Origin: Ilumatobacter coccineus YM16-304
GTDB taxonomy: Bacteria > Actinomycetota > Acidimicrobiia > Acidimicrobiales > Ilumatobacteraceae
Assembly: GCF_000348785.1 (NCBI RefSeq)
Contig: NC_020520.1
Span: 2,170,001-2,234,000, forward strand
Direction of reading: 5' to 3'
Length of the DNA stretch: 64,000 nucleotides
This document shows, one piece after another, positions 17,416 through 24,528 of this stretch. The position numbers and the translations under genes were made by a program. The stretch's first letter is position 1. Each line of letters begins with the position of its first letter. Below the pieces are notes generated by a model. That model did no database searches and was not told the DNA's origin. It saw nothing but the letters and a program-made list of their open reading frames with translations.

Positions 17416-18540
17416 ATGACCTTCACTCTGTACGACACCGCCCGACGGGCCATCGTCCCCTTCGAGCCGGGCGAACAGGTCCTGATGTACACGTGCGGCA
17501 TCACGCCGTACGACGCCACGCACCTCGGTCACGCGGCGACGTTCATCGCCTACGACACGCTCCAGCGGCACCTGATCGACAAGGGGCACACGGTCAAGTG
17601 CGTGCGCAACGTCACCGACGTCGACGATCCGCTCTTCGAGAAGGCCCGGGAACTCGGCGTGCACTACCTCGACCTCGCCGCCGGCGAAGAGGCTCGCTTC
17701 GAGCGCGACATGGTGGCGCTCAACGCACTGCCCGTCGCGTCGTCGCCGCGAGCATCGTCGGCGATCCCCGACATCCGCGGGTTCATCGGCATGGTCATCG
17801 ATCGTGGGTTCGCGTACGAAGCCGGTGGGTCGGTGTACTTCGACGTGTCGAAGGTCGAGTCGTTCGGTTCGATGAGCCAGTACACCGAAGCCGAGATGCT
17901 CGCGTACGCCCGCGAGCGCGGCGGCAACGTCGACGATCCGAACAAGCGCAATCAACTCGACTTCGTGCTGTGGCACCCGTCGGCACCCGACGAACCGTCG
18001 TGGGACACGCTGTGGGGCCCGGGCCGACCGGGCTGGCACATCGAGTGCTCGGCGCTCGCGTTGCGCGAGCTCGGTACCACGATCGACCTCCACGGCGGTG
18101 GCGCCGACCTGATCTTCCCGCACCACGAGTCGGAGAAGGCCCAGTCGGAAGCCGCCACCGGTGAGCCCTTCGTGAAGCACTGGATGCACACGGCGCTCAT
18201 CTCGATGGACGGCCAGAAGATGTCGAAGAGCCTCGGCAACCTCGTCTTCGTCGACAAGCTCCGCGAAACGTACGACCCGCGGGCGATTCGCCTCGGCATC
18301 GTCGAGCACCACTACCGCACCGAGTGGGAGTGGGACGAAGAACTGATGCCGCGCAACGACGCTCGCCTGCAGACGTGGCGCGCCCACGCCACCTCCAACC
18401 CCGAGCTGCTCGACGAAGTGCGGGCCCGCCTCGACGACGACCTCGACACCCCCGGAGCGTTCGCCGCGATCGACGCGGCCGCGGCCGCCGGTGACGGCGT
18501 GCTCGAAGCGAGCGAACTCCTCGGCGTCCCGCTCGACTGA
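17416..18540 (+). CDS. mshC: Mycothiol ligase MshC (cysteine:GlcN-inositol ligase), CysS paralogue
   Basis: 374 aa. Joins cysteine to GlcN-Ins using ATP in mycothiol synthesis. It resembles cysteinyl-tRNA synthetase, but the HIGH region reads CGITPYDATHLGHAATF, which is diagnostic of MshC rather than CysS (CGPTVYxxxHxGNAR). A zinc site is expected from Cys in CGITPYD, WHIECSAL and the HHE of [20 protein letters not shown] is the KMSKS loop. The C-terminus lacks the tRNA anticodon domain of CysS. It is slightly shorter than typical MshC (about 410 aa), mainly at the N-terminus. It begins 26 nt after npdG. Confidence 0.9.
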   Translation: MTFTLYDTARRAIVPFEPGEQVLMYTCGITPYDATHLGHAATFIAYDTLQRHLIDKGHTVKCVRNVTDVDDPLFEKARELGVHYLDLAAGEEARFERDMVALNALPVASSPRASSAIPDIRGFIGMVIDRGFAYEAGGSVYFDVSKVESFGSMSQYTEAEMLAYARERGGNVDDPNKRNQLDFVLWHPSAPDEPSWDTLWGPGRPGWHIECSALALRELGTTIDLHGGGADLIFPHHESEKAQSEAATGEPFVKHWMHTALISMDGQKMSKSLGNLVFVDKLRETYDPRAIRLGIVEHHYRTEWEWDEELMPRNDARLQTWRAHATSNPELLDEVRARLDDDLDTPGAFAAIDAAAAAGDGVLEASELLGVPLD

Positions 18541-18588
18541 TTTACACACGGTTCATCAGCCCGACAACCGCCGTACGTGTGCGAAGCG

Positions 18589-18594
18589 TACGTT
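18589..18594 (+). promoter_or_regulatory. -10 box TACGTT before plsC
   Basis: TACGTT is followed by 6 nt and ATG 18601, consistent with a leaderless transcript. Confidence 0.5.
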
Positions 18595-18600
18595 CGCCTC

Positions 18601-19326
18601 ATGACCACGTACAGCGGTGCCGGGGCGGCTCAACGACGACTTCGAGCTGCGAGCCGGCCCGTCGTCAGACGACTCTGGGACATCGAGGTGATCGGCTACG
18701 ACCGATTGCCCGAGACCGGTGGGGCCATCCTGTGCCCCAACCACATCAGCTTTCTCGATTCGGCGTTCCTGATGCTGACCGCACCTCGGAACATCTCGTT
18801 CCTGGGCAAAGCCGAGTACCTCGACTCGTGGTCGACACGGTTCTTGTTCCCGGCGCTCGGGATGATCCCGGTCGATCGGTCGGGCGGTCGCCAGTCGGTC
18901 GAAGCGCTCGATTCGGCAGCCGAGGTGCTTCGCCGCGGTGAGCTGTTCGGCGTGTTCCCGGAGGGGACGCGCAGCCGGACCGGAGCGCTCGGCAACGGCC
19001 ACACCGGAGCCGCCCGCCTCGCCACCCGCACCGGAGTGCCGATCTACCCGGTCGGCATCACCGGCACCGACGAGATCCAGGCACCGGGCGCCCGGCTGCC
19101 GGCGGTCGGCAAATCGTGTCGGATCGAGATCGGCGAGCCCATCGAGACCGAGTCGTTCCGTCGCCCCGGTGAGCAACGTCAGGCCTGGCGCGAGCTCACC
19201 GACACGGTGATGGACGCCATCGCCGGACTGTCGGGGCAACGCCGAGCCGGCGATTCGAGTGTCGTGCGTCTCCCGGAGCGCGCCGCCGTCGTCACCGCCG
19301 ACAAGCAACTCGCTTCTGTCTCCTGA
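18601..19326 (+). CDS. plsC: 1-acyl-sn-glycerol-3-phosphate acyltransferase (PlsC family)
   Basis: 241 aa. Membrane-associated acyltransferase that adds the second acyl chain in phosphatidic acid synthesis. Blocks I-IV are visible: NHISFLD (HX4D catalytic motif), a block II-like NISFLGKAEYLDSW, FPEGTRSRTG, and VPIYPVGITGT. A polar C-terminal tail of about 35 residues is extra. ATG 18601 is chosen by the TACGTT box and removes eight residues of a longer frame. Two palindromic repeats begin 20 nt after its stop. Confidence 0.9.
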   Translation: MTTYSGAGAAQRRLRAASRPVVRRLWDIEVIGYDRLPETGGAILCPNHISFLDSAFLMLTAPRNISFLGKAEYLDSWSTRFLFPALGMIPVDRSGGRQSVEALDSAAEVLRRGELFGVFPEGTRSRTGALGNGHTGAARLATRTGVPIYPVGITGTDEIQAPGARLPAVGKSCRIEIGEPIETESFRRPGEQRQAWRELTDTVMDAIAGLSGQRRAGDSSVVRLPERAAVVTADKQLASVS

Positions 19327-19345
19327 CCCGCCACCAACCCGCGCA

Positions 19346-19402
19346 TCATCCGGTGTCAGACACCGGATGACGGTGCGTCATCGGGTGTCAGACACCGGAT
19401 GA
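19346..19402. repeat. Two palindromic repeats (GGTGTCAGACACC family)
   Basis: Copy 1 (19346-19370) is a perfect palindrome with 12-nt arms, TCATCCGGTGTC and its reverse complement, around one A. Copy 2 (19378-19402) has the same plan with one arm mismatch (TCATCGGGTGTC). The same family recurs at 57904-58005. They sit between plsC and thrS and have no T-run, so they are not ordinary terminators. Confidence 0.85.
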
Positions 19403-19473
19403 CGGATGGTGTGGAGAGGAACACGAAACCGTCCGCCGTCCTGGGCGACCCGACTCGTATCCTGGGCAGCACC

Positions 19474-21489
19474 ATGTCGAACATCACCGTGTCACTTCCC
19501 GACGGCTCCGAGCGGGAGCTTCCCGCCGAGTCGACGGCGCTCGACCTGGCCGCATCGATCGGTTCAGGGCTCAAGAAGGCAGCAGTTGCCGCGACCGTGA
19601 ACGGTGTCGACACCGACCTGACCCGCACGCTCCACGACGGCGACACGGTGTCGCTCATCACCAACGACACCGACGCCGGTCGCCACGTGCTGCGCCACTC
19701 GACCGCGCACGTGCTGGCCCAGGCGGTCACGCAGCTGTACCCCGGCGCGAAGTTCTCGATCGGACCGGCCATCGAGAACGGCTTCTACTACGACTTCGAC
19801 CTGCCCGACGGCCAGACCTTCCACGAAGAGGATCTCGCTCGCATCGAGAAGCAGATGAAGGAGATCGTCAAGCAGAATCAGCCGTTCATCCGCTCCGAGC
19901 ACACGATGGCCGAGGCGAAGGAACTGTTCGCCGACCAGCCGTACAAGGTCGAGATCATCGAGCGTGTCGAAAGCGCCGGGGCCGACGAACTCGATGCCGG
20001 TGAGGTCTCGGGCGACACGATCAGTGCGTACCGCAACACCGACGAGTTCGTCGACATGTGCGTCGGGCCACACGTGCCCACCACCGGGCGCCTCCAGCAC
20101 TTCAAGCTCCAGAAGGTCGCCGGCGCCCACTGGCGCGGCAACGAGAGCGGCAAGATGCTCCAGCGTCTCTACGGCACAGCGTGGGAGTCGAAGCAGGCGC
20201 TCGCCGAGCACCTCCACCAACTCGAGGAAGCCGCCAAGCGAGACCATCGCAAGCTCGCGACCGAACTCGACCTGCTGTCGTTCCCGACCGAACTCGGCGG
20301 CGGCCTCGCCGTGTGGCACCCGAAGGGCGCCATCATCCGCAAGCTCATGGAGGACTACTCGCGGCTGCGTCACGAGACCGGCGGCTACGAGTTCGTGTAC
20401 ACCCCGCACCTCGCGAAGTCGGGCGTGTTCGAGACCTCGGGCCACCTCCAGTGGTACGAGGACGGCATGTACCCGCCGATGGAGATGGACAACGGCACGT
20501 ACTACATGAAGCCGATGAACTGTCCGATCCACTGTTTGATCTACCGCAGCCGTCAGCGCAGCTACCGCGAGCTGCCCCTGCGTCTGTTCGAGCTCGGCAA
20601 CGTGTATCGCTACGAGCGCGCCGGCACGCTGCACGGCCTGCTGCGGATCCGTGGCTTCACGCAGGACGACAGCCACATCTTCGTCACCCGCGAGCAGTTG
20701 GCCGACGAGATCGCCGGTCTGCTCGACTTCGTGCTGTCGGTGCTGCGTGCGTTCGGGTTCGAGGACTTCACGTTCAACCTGTCGACCAAGGACCCCGAGA
20801 AGTACGTCGGATCCGACGAGATCTGGGACGAGGCGACCGAGGCGCTCCGTGAAGCGCTCGATCGTCACGGCCTCGACTATGCGATCAAGGAGGGCGACGC
20901 CGCGTTCTACGGTCCGAAGATCGACATCGACGTCCGTGACGCGATCGGGCGTTCGTGGCAGCTGTCGACCATCCAGGCCGACTTCAACCTGCCCGAACGG
21001 TTCGAGCTCGAGTACGTCGGCGCCGACAACGAACGCCACCAGCCGATCATGTTGCACCGTGCGCTGTTCGGGTCGATCGAACGGTTCTTCGGCGTGCTCG
21101 TCGAGCACTACGCCGGAGCGTTCCCGACGTGGCTCTCGCCGATCCAGGTGCGGGTGCTGCCCGTCGCCGAAGCGCATGAAGATCATGCGAACGAGGTCGC
21201 CGAGCGGCTGGCTGCGGCCGGAGCGCGCGTCGACATGGTCAAGGCCGATGTCGGCCTGGGCAAGCGAATCCGCACTGCGAAGATGGAGAAGCTGCCGTAC
21301 GTGCTCGTCGTCGGTGACGACGACGTCGCGGCCGACACCGTCGGCGTCAACGTGCGCGTCGACATGGTGGGGACCAACGACGACGGCACGCCGGCCGACG
21401 ACGTCGAGCGCGACGTCCCGCTCGACGCGTTCATCGAGCGGTTCCAGAACGAAGTGGCCGACTCGACGGCTGCTGCGCTGTCGGCCTGA
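19474..21489 (+). CDS. thrS: Threonyl-tRNA synthetase
   Basis: 671 aa class II synthetase. N-terminal TGS domain (residues about 1-60, ITVSLPDGSERELPAES), the second additional editing domain (HSTAHVLAQAV and the zinc/editing motif region to CVGPHVP), then the catalytic core with the zinc-binding MKPMNCPIHCLIY, motif 2 (ERAGTLHGLLRIRGFTQDD), motif 3 (HRALFGSIERF) and a C-terminal anticodon-binding domain. ATG 19474 is chosen over 19399 because the TGS domain begins there; TATCCT (19458-19463) ends 10 nt upstream and may be the -10. The HIT gene starts inside its stop codon. In M. tuberculosis thrS also heads the pgsA-pimA cluster. Confidence 0.97.
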   Translation: MSNITVSLPDGSERELPAESTALDLAASIGSGLKKAAVAATVNGVDTDLTRTLHDGDTVSLITNDTDAGRHVLRHSTAHVLAQAVTQLYPGAKFSIGPAIENGFYYDFDLPDGQTFHEEDLARIEKQMKEIVKQNQPFIRSEHTMAEAKELFADQPYKVEIIERVESAGADELDAGEVSGDTISAYRNTDEFVDMCVGPHVPTTGRLQHFKLQKVAGAHWRGNESGKMLQRLYGTAWESKQALAEHLHQLEEAAKRDHRKLATELDLLSFPTELGGGLAVWHPKGAIIRKLMEDYSRLRHETGGYEFVYTPHLAKSGVFETSGHLQWYEDGMYPPMEMDNGTYYMKPMNCPIHCLIYRSRQRSYRELPLRLFELGNVYRYERAGTLHGLLRIRGFTQDDSHIFVTREQLADEIAGLLDFVLSVLRAFGFEDFTFNLSTKDPEKYVGSDEIWDEATEALREALDRHGLDYAIKEGDAAFYGPKIDIDVRDAIGRSWQLSTIQADFNLPERFELEYVGADNERHQPIMLHRALFGSIERFFGVLVEHYAGAFPTWLSPIQVRVLPVAEAHEDHANEVAERLAAAGARVDMVKADVGLGKRIRTAKMEKLPYVLVVGDDDVAADTVGVNVRVDMVGTNDDGTPADDVERDVPLDAFIERFQNEVADSTAAALSA

Positions 21490-21995
21490 TGCTCGAACGG
21501 CTCTGGTCGGGCTGGCGCTCGTCGTACGTCACGACGGCGCCGTCGAAGACCGACCCCGAGGCGGTCGACGGCAGCGTGTTCACGCGGCTGCTCGACTCGG
21601 GTGAGCCCGACGACGCCACGCACATCGTCCATCGCGGCGAATTGGTGTTCTCGATCCTCAACATCTTCCCGTACACGACGGGCCATCTGCTCGTGATCCC
21701 GTACCGGGAGGTCGCCGACCTCGCCGATCTGACGGGGGAGGAGACCGCCGAGTTGTGGTCGGAGGTCACCGACGCCGTCGCTGCAGTCCGAGCGGCCTAC
21801 GAGCCCGACGGGCTCAACGTCGGCGTCAACCTGGGGCGTCCTGCCGGTGGGTCGGTGCCGACGCATCTCCACGTCCACGTGGTGCCTCGCTGGACCGGCG
21901 ACAGCAACTTCCTGTCGGCCATCGCGAACACCCAGACGCTGCCCGAATCGCTCGACGCGAGCGCTGCCCGGTTGCGTGCCGCGTGGCCCGACTGA
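21489..21995 (+). CDS. HIT-family nucleotide phosphorylase/hydrolase
   Basis: 168 aa. Histidine-triad protein with the active-site triad HLHVHVVPRW near its centre and the usual upstream core (FSILNIFPYTTGHLLVIPYREV, GVNLGRPAGGSVPTHLH). The counterpart at this locus in M. tuberculosis, Rv2613c, is reported as an Ap4A phosphorylase, so a role in diadenosine polyphosphate turnover is likely but inferred. The ATG shares one base with the thrS stop (TGATG), so translation is coupled. Confidence 0.92.
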   Translation: MLERLWSGWRSSYVTTAPSKTDPEAVDGSVFTRLLDSGEPDDATHIVHRGELVFSILNIFPYTTGHLLVIPYREVADLADLTGEETAELWSEVTDAVAAVRAAYEPDGLNVGVNLGRPAGGSVPTHLHVHVVPRWTGDSNFLSAIANTQTLPESLDASAARLRAAWPD

Positions 21996-22063
21996 ACCAC
22001 CCGAACCGTCGACCGGCGGAGCAATGAGACCCGGGGCACCGCCGCATCGCGACGGGGATCTCG

Positions 22064-22069
22064 TAGCCT
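22064..22069 (+). promoter_or_regulatory. -10 box TAGCCT before the membrane protein gene
   Basis: TAGCCT is followed by 8 nt and ATG 22078. Confidence 0.45.
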
Positions 22070-22077
22070 GGACGGCC

Positions 22078-22656
22078 ATGACCGACGAATCACAGGCCAT
22101 CGAATCGGCCGACGAGATCCGGGACGAGTTGCCCGACGACTTGAACCCTGCTGGTTTCGTCGGCGCCTACATGTTCCCCGACAACAGCCGACGTCGCTGG
22201 CCCGGCGCGATCTACCTCGTCATCGCCGCGCTCTGCGTGGTGGTCTACGCCGCGTTCGGCGACGCGGCGATCGTCAACGGTGGCTGGTTGCTCGCCGCCG
22301 GCATCCTCGCCGTGATGGGCGTGATCTCGATCACCTCCGGGTGGCGCATGCACGTCGACGAGAAAGAAGCGCTCGTCGCCGCGCAGCAGGCGGCAGGTTT
22401 CGCCGTCGGACACGCATCGGCCCAGCAGGTCTGGCGCGGGTTCCGCAGTCGCCCGACCTGGCGGGTGCTGTGTTACTCGGCCGAAGAACCGCCGCTGCAG
22501 CGTGCGCTCGTCCTGGTCGACGCCATCGACGGCGACATCGTCGAGCACCTCGTCGAGTCGAACCCCGAAGCGCGTCCCGACGTGCCCGCCGAGTACGACG
22601 CTCCTGCCGTGTCGACGGGCGAGGCTGCATCCGACGACGCCGCGGCGTCGCACTAA
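22078..22656 (+). CDS. Membrane protein of unknown function in the PIM cluster
   Basis: 192 aa, not recognised as a named family. An acidic N-terminus of about 38 residues (DESQAIESADEIRDELPDD) precedes two membrane helices (residues about 42-62 and 66-86), then a soluble domain (MHVDEKEALVAAQQAAGFAVGHASAQQVW, PTWRVLCYSAEEPPLQRALVLVDAIDG) and an Ala/Asp-rich tail. It lies between the HIT gene and pgsA, where M. tuberculosis has no counterpart, so it is likely lineage-specific. ATG 22078 is supported by the TAGCCT box; the frame is open further upstream only across the HIT gene. Confidence 0.75.
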   Translation: MTDESQAIESADEIRDELPDDLNPAGFVGAYMFPDNSRRRWPGAIYLVIAALCVVVYAAFGDAAIVNGGWLLAAGILAVMGVISITSGWRMHVDEKEALVAAQQAAGFAVGHASAQQVWRGFRSRPTWRVLCYSAEEPPLQRALVLVDAIDGDIVEHLVESNPEARPDVPAEYDAPAVSTGEAASDDAAASH

Positions 22657-22659
22657 GGT
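22654..22659 (+). promoter_or_regulatory. -10 box TAAGGT, built on the upstream stop codon
   Basis: TAAGGT begins with the TAA stop of the membrane protein gene; 7 nt then lead to ATG 22667 of pgsA. An internal promoter could let pgsA be made independently. Confidence 0.45.
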
Positions 22660-22666
22660 CGAAGCG

Positions 22667-23359
22667 ATGTTCGACGGCAAATTCCGGGGACCGGTCGACA
22701 AGGCCGTCAAACCGCTCGGCACTGCGCTCCGCAAGACCGGCCTCACGCCCGACCACCTGACGATCGTCGGTCTGCTCGTCGGCGTGGGCGCAGCCGTGGC
22801 CATCGGAGCCGGCATGCTCCGGCTCGGCCTGCTGCTCGTCATCCTCGCAGCGCTGCCCGACCTGCTCGACGGGGCGCTCGCCAAGGCGTCGGGCCAGTCG
22901 AGCCAACGTGGCGCGTTCTTCGATTCGACCGTCGACCGCGTCACCGACGCGTTCCTGCTCGGCGGCATCGCGTGGTACTTCGCCACCGATCCCGACTTCT
23001 CCGGGCAGCTGGCCATGCTGCCGTTCGCGATCAACGGCGTGTCGTCGCTCATCAGTTACCAGCGGGCGAAGGCCGAATCGCTCGGCATCGATGCCAAGGG
23101 CGGTCTGATGGAACGCGCCGAGCGCATCATCGCGATCTGCCTCGGCCTGCTCTGGGAACCGCTGCTGATCCCGATCCTGTGGATCATGCTGGTGCTGACC
23201 TCGATCACCGCGATCCAGCGCTTCGTCAAGGTGTGGAGCCAGGCGGCCGTTGCGCCGGTCACCCAGGCCCGCATCGAGATGCGCCGCTCTCGTCGCCAGA
23301 GCCGACGCGTCGCTCGCACCGAGCGTCGTCGTACCAGCGTCCCCCGACGTCGTCCGTAG
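22667..23359 (+). CDS. pgsA: CDP-alcohol phosphatidyltransferase, probable phosphatidylinositol-phosphate synthase
   Basis: 230 aa integral membrane enzyme that transfers a phosphatidyl group from CDP-diacylglycerol to an alcohol. The family motif D-x2-DG-x2-A-(x)n-G-x3-D-x3-D is present (PDLLDGALAKASGQSS then GAFFDSTVD); the usual AR is AK. About five hydrophobic segments follow, then a strongly basic tail of about 45 residues. The acceptor is probably inositol-1-phosphate because a PatA-like acyltransferase and a PimA-like mannosyltransferase follow, as in M. tuberculosis (pgsA1-Rv2611c-pimA). That assignment rests on context. Confidence 0.88.
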   Translation: MFDGKFRGPVDKAVKPLGTALRKTGLTPDHLTIVGLLVGVGAAVAIGAGMLRLGLLLVILAALPDLLDGALAKASGQSSQRGAFFDSTVDRVTDAFLLGGIAWYFATDPDFSGQLAMLPFAINGVSSLISYQRAKAESLGIDAKGGLMERAERIIAICLGLLWEPLLIPILWIMLVLTSITAIQRFVKVWSQAAVAPVTQARIEMRRSRRQSRRVARTERRRTSVPRRRP

Positions 23360-23371
23360 CGCCCGACACCG

Positions 23372-24337
23372 ATGGCCGAACGCGATCGCCGCCCGCTGAC
23401 GGGCTTGCCCAGGTTTCCCACCGACATCGGTGAGTTCACCGACGCGATCACCACCGGCGGCTACAAACTCGGCGCGATCGCCGCCCGCCTGACCCCGACG
23501 GTGTTCGCCGCCGGATTGGCCACGCCCCTCGGCGCCGGCGCCAGCTTCGCCAATCCCGAACGGCGCTCGATGATCGAGCGGCAACTCCAGCGGGCTGATC
23601 CGTCGCTGCGCGGCCTGCGACTCCGTCGAGCGTCGCAGCAGGCCTTCGACTTCTACGCTCGCTACTGGATCGAGAGCTTCCAGCTTCCGACGCTGTCGAA
23701 GAAGGCGGTCGATCGAGGATTCACCGACGACGGCTACCCGCAGATCGTCGAAGCGCTGAAGGAAGGGCGCGGTGCGATCCTGGCGTTGCCGCATCTCGGC
23801 GGCTGGGAGTGGGCAGGCCGCTGGATCTGCGATCAGGGCCATCCGATGACGGTGGTCGTCGAGCAGATCAACCCGCCCGAACTGTTCGAATGGTTCAAGG
23901 ACCTTCGTTCGAAGCTGGGGATGAACGTGGTGCCGCTCGGACCCAAGGCCGGGGGAGAGGTGCTCGGAGCGCTCAAACGCAACGAGATCGTGTGCCTGCT
24001 GTCGGACCGCGACCTGCAGCGAAACGGGCCGACCGTCGAGTTCTTCGGCGAGGAGACCACCCTGCCCGGAGGCGCCGCGACGGTGGCGCTGCGGATGGGA
24101 TCGCCGATCTTTCCGACGGCGGTGTACTTCACCGACCGGGTCGACGGGCACCTCGGCTGGGTCCGCCCGCCGCTCGTGGTCGAACGGCAGGAGAAACGAC
24201 TCCGAGACGACGTCCAGCGCATCACGCAGGACCTCGCTCGCGAACTCGAGATCCTGATCCGGCGGGCGCCGTCGCAGTGGCACATGTTCCAGCCGAACTG
24301 GCCGTCCGATCCCGGCTACGCCGACGCCGCTCCCTGA
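23372..24337 (+). CDS. Lysophospholipid acyltransferase-like protein, probable PIM acyltransferase (PatA type)
   Basis: 321 aa, HtrB/PatA superfamily. The catalytic HX4E motif is in ILALPHLGGWEWAGRW; other conserved parts are VVVEQINPPELFEWF, LGMNVVPLGPKAGGEVLGALKRNEIVCLLSDRDL and FFGEETTLPGGAATVALRMGSPIFP. By position between pgsA and a pimA-like gene, and by length, it matches Rv2611c, which adds a fatty acyl chain to the mannose of phosphatidylinositol mannosides at the inner face of the membrane. The start is 12 nt after the pgsA stop; no -10 is seen, so it is probably cotranscribed. Confidence 0.88.
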   Translation: MAERDRRPLTGLPRFPTDIGEFTDAITTGGYKLGAIAARLTPTVFAAGLATPLGAGASFANPERRSMIERQLQRADPSLRGLRLRRASQQAFDFYARYWIESFQLPTLSKKAVDRGFTDDGYPQIVEALKEGRGAILALPHLGGWEWAGRWICDQGHPMTVVVEQINPPELFEWFKDLRSKLGMNVVPLGPKAGGEVLGALKRNEIVCLLSDRDLQRNGPTVEFFGEETTLPGGAATVALRMGSPIFPTAVYFTDRVDGHLGWVRPPLVVERQEKRLRDDVQRITQDLARELEILIRRAPSQWHMFQPNWPSDPGYADAAP

Positions 24338-24528
24338 GGCTTGCTCACAGGTCGGCGCCGCCAGGTCGGTCGGCTCGATCAGATGTGCTGGTCGGGTGGG
24401 CCCAACCACCGTCCGCAGCGGGTGGTGACGCGCCGTGGATCTGCCGCCGAGGCTGACGAAACATGCTCGGCCGTCTACGGTCTGTCCAGGTGGTTTACCT
24501 CAACCCTTGACGAAATTCTGCCGACAAG

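Noticed and set aside
17416-18540. Cysteinyl-tRNA synthetase (cysS)
   Set aside because: The GITPYDATHLGHA motif, short length and missing anticodon-binding domain point to MshC; CysS is expected elsewhere in the genome.
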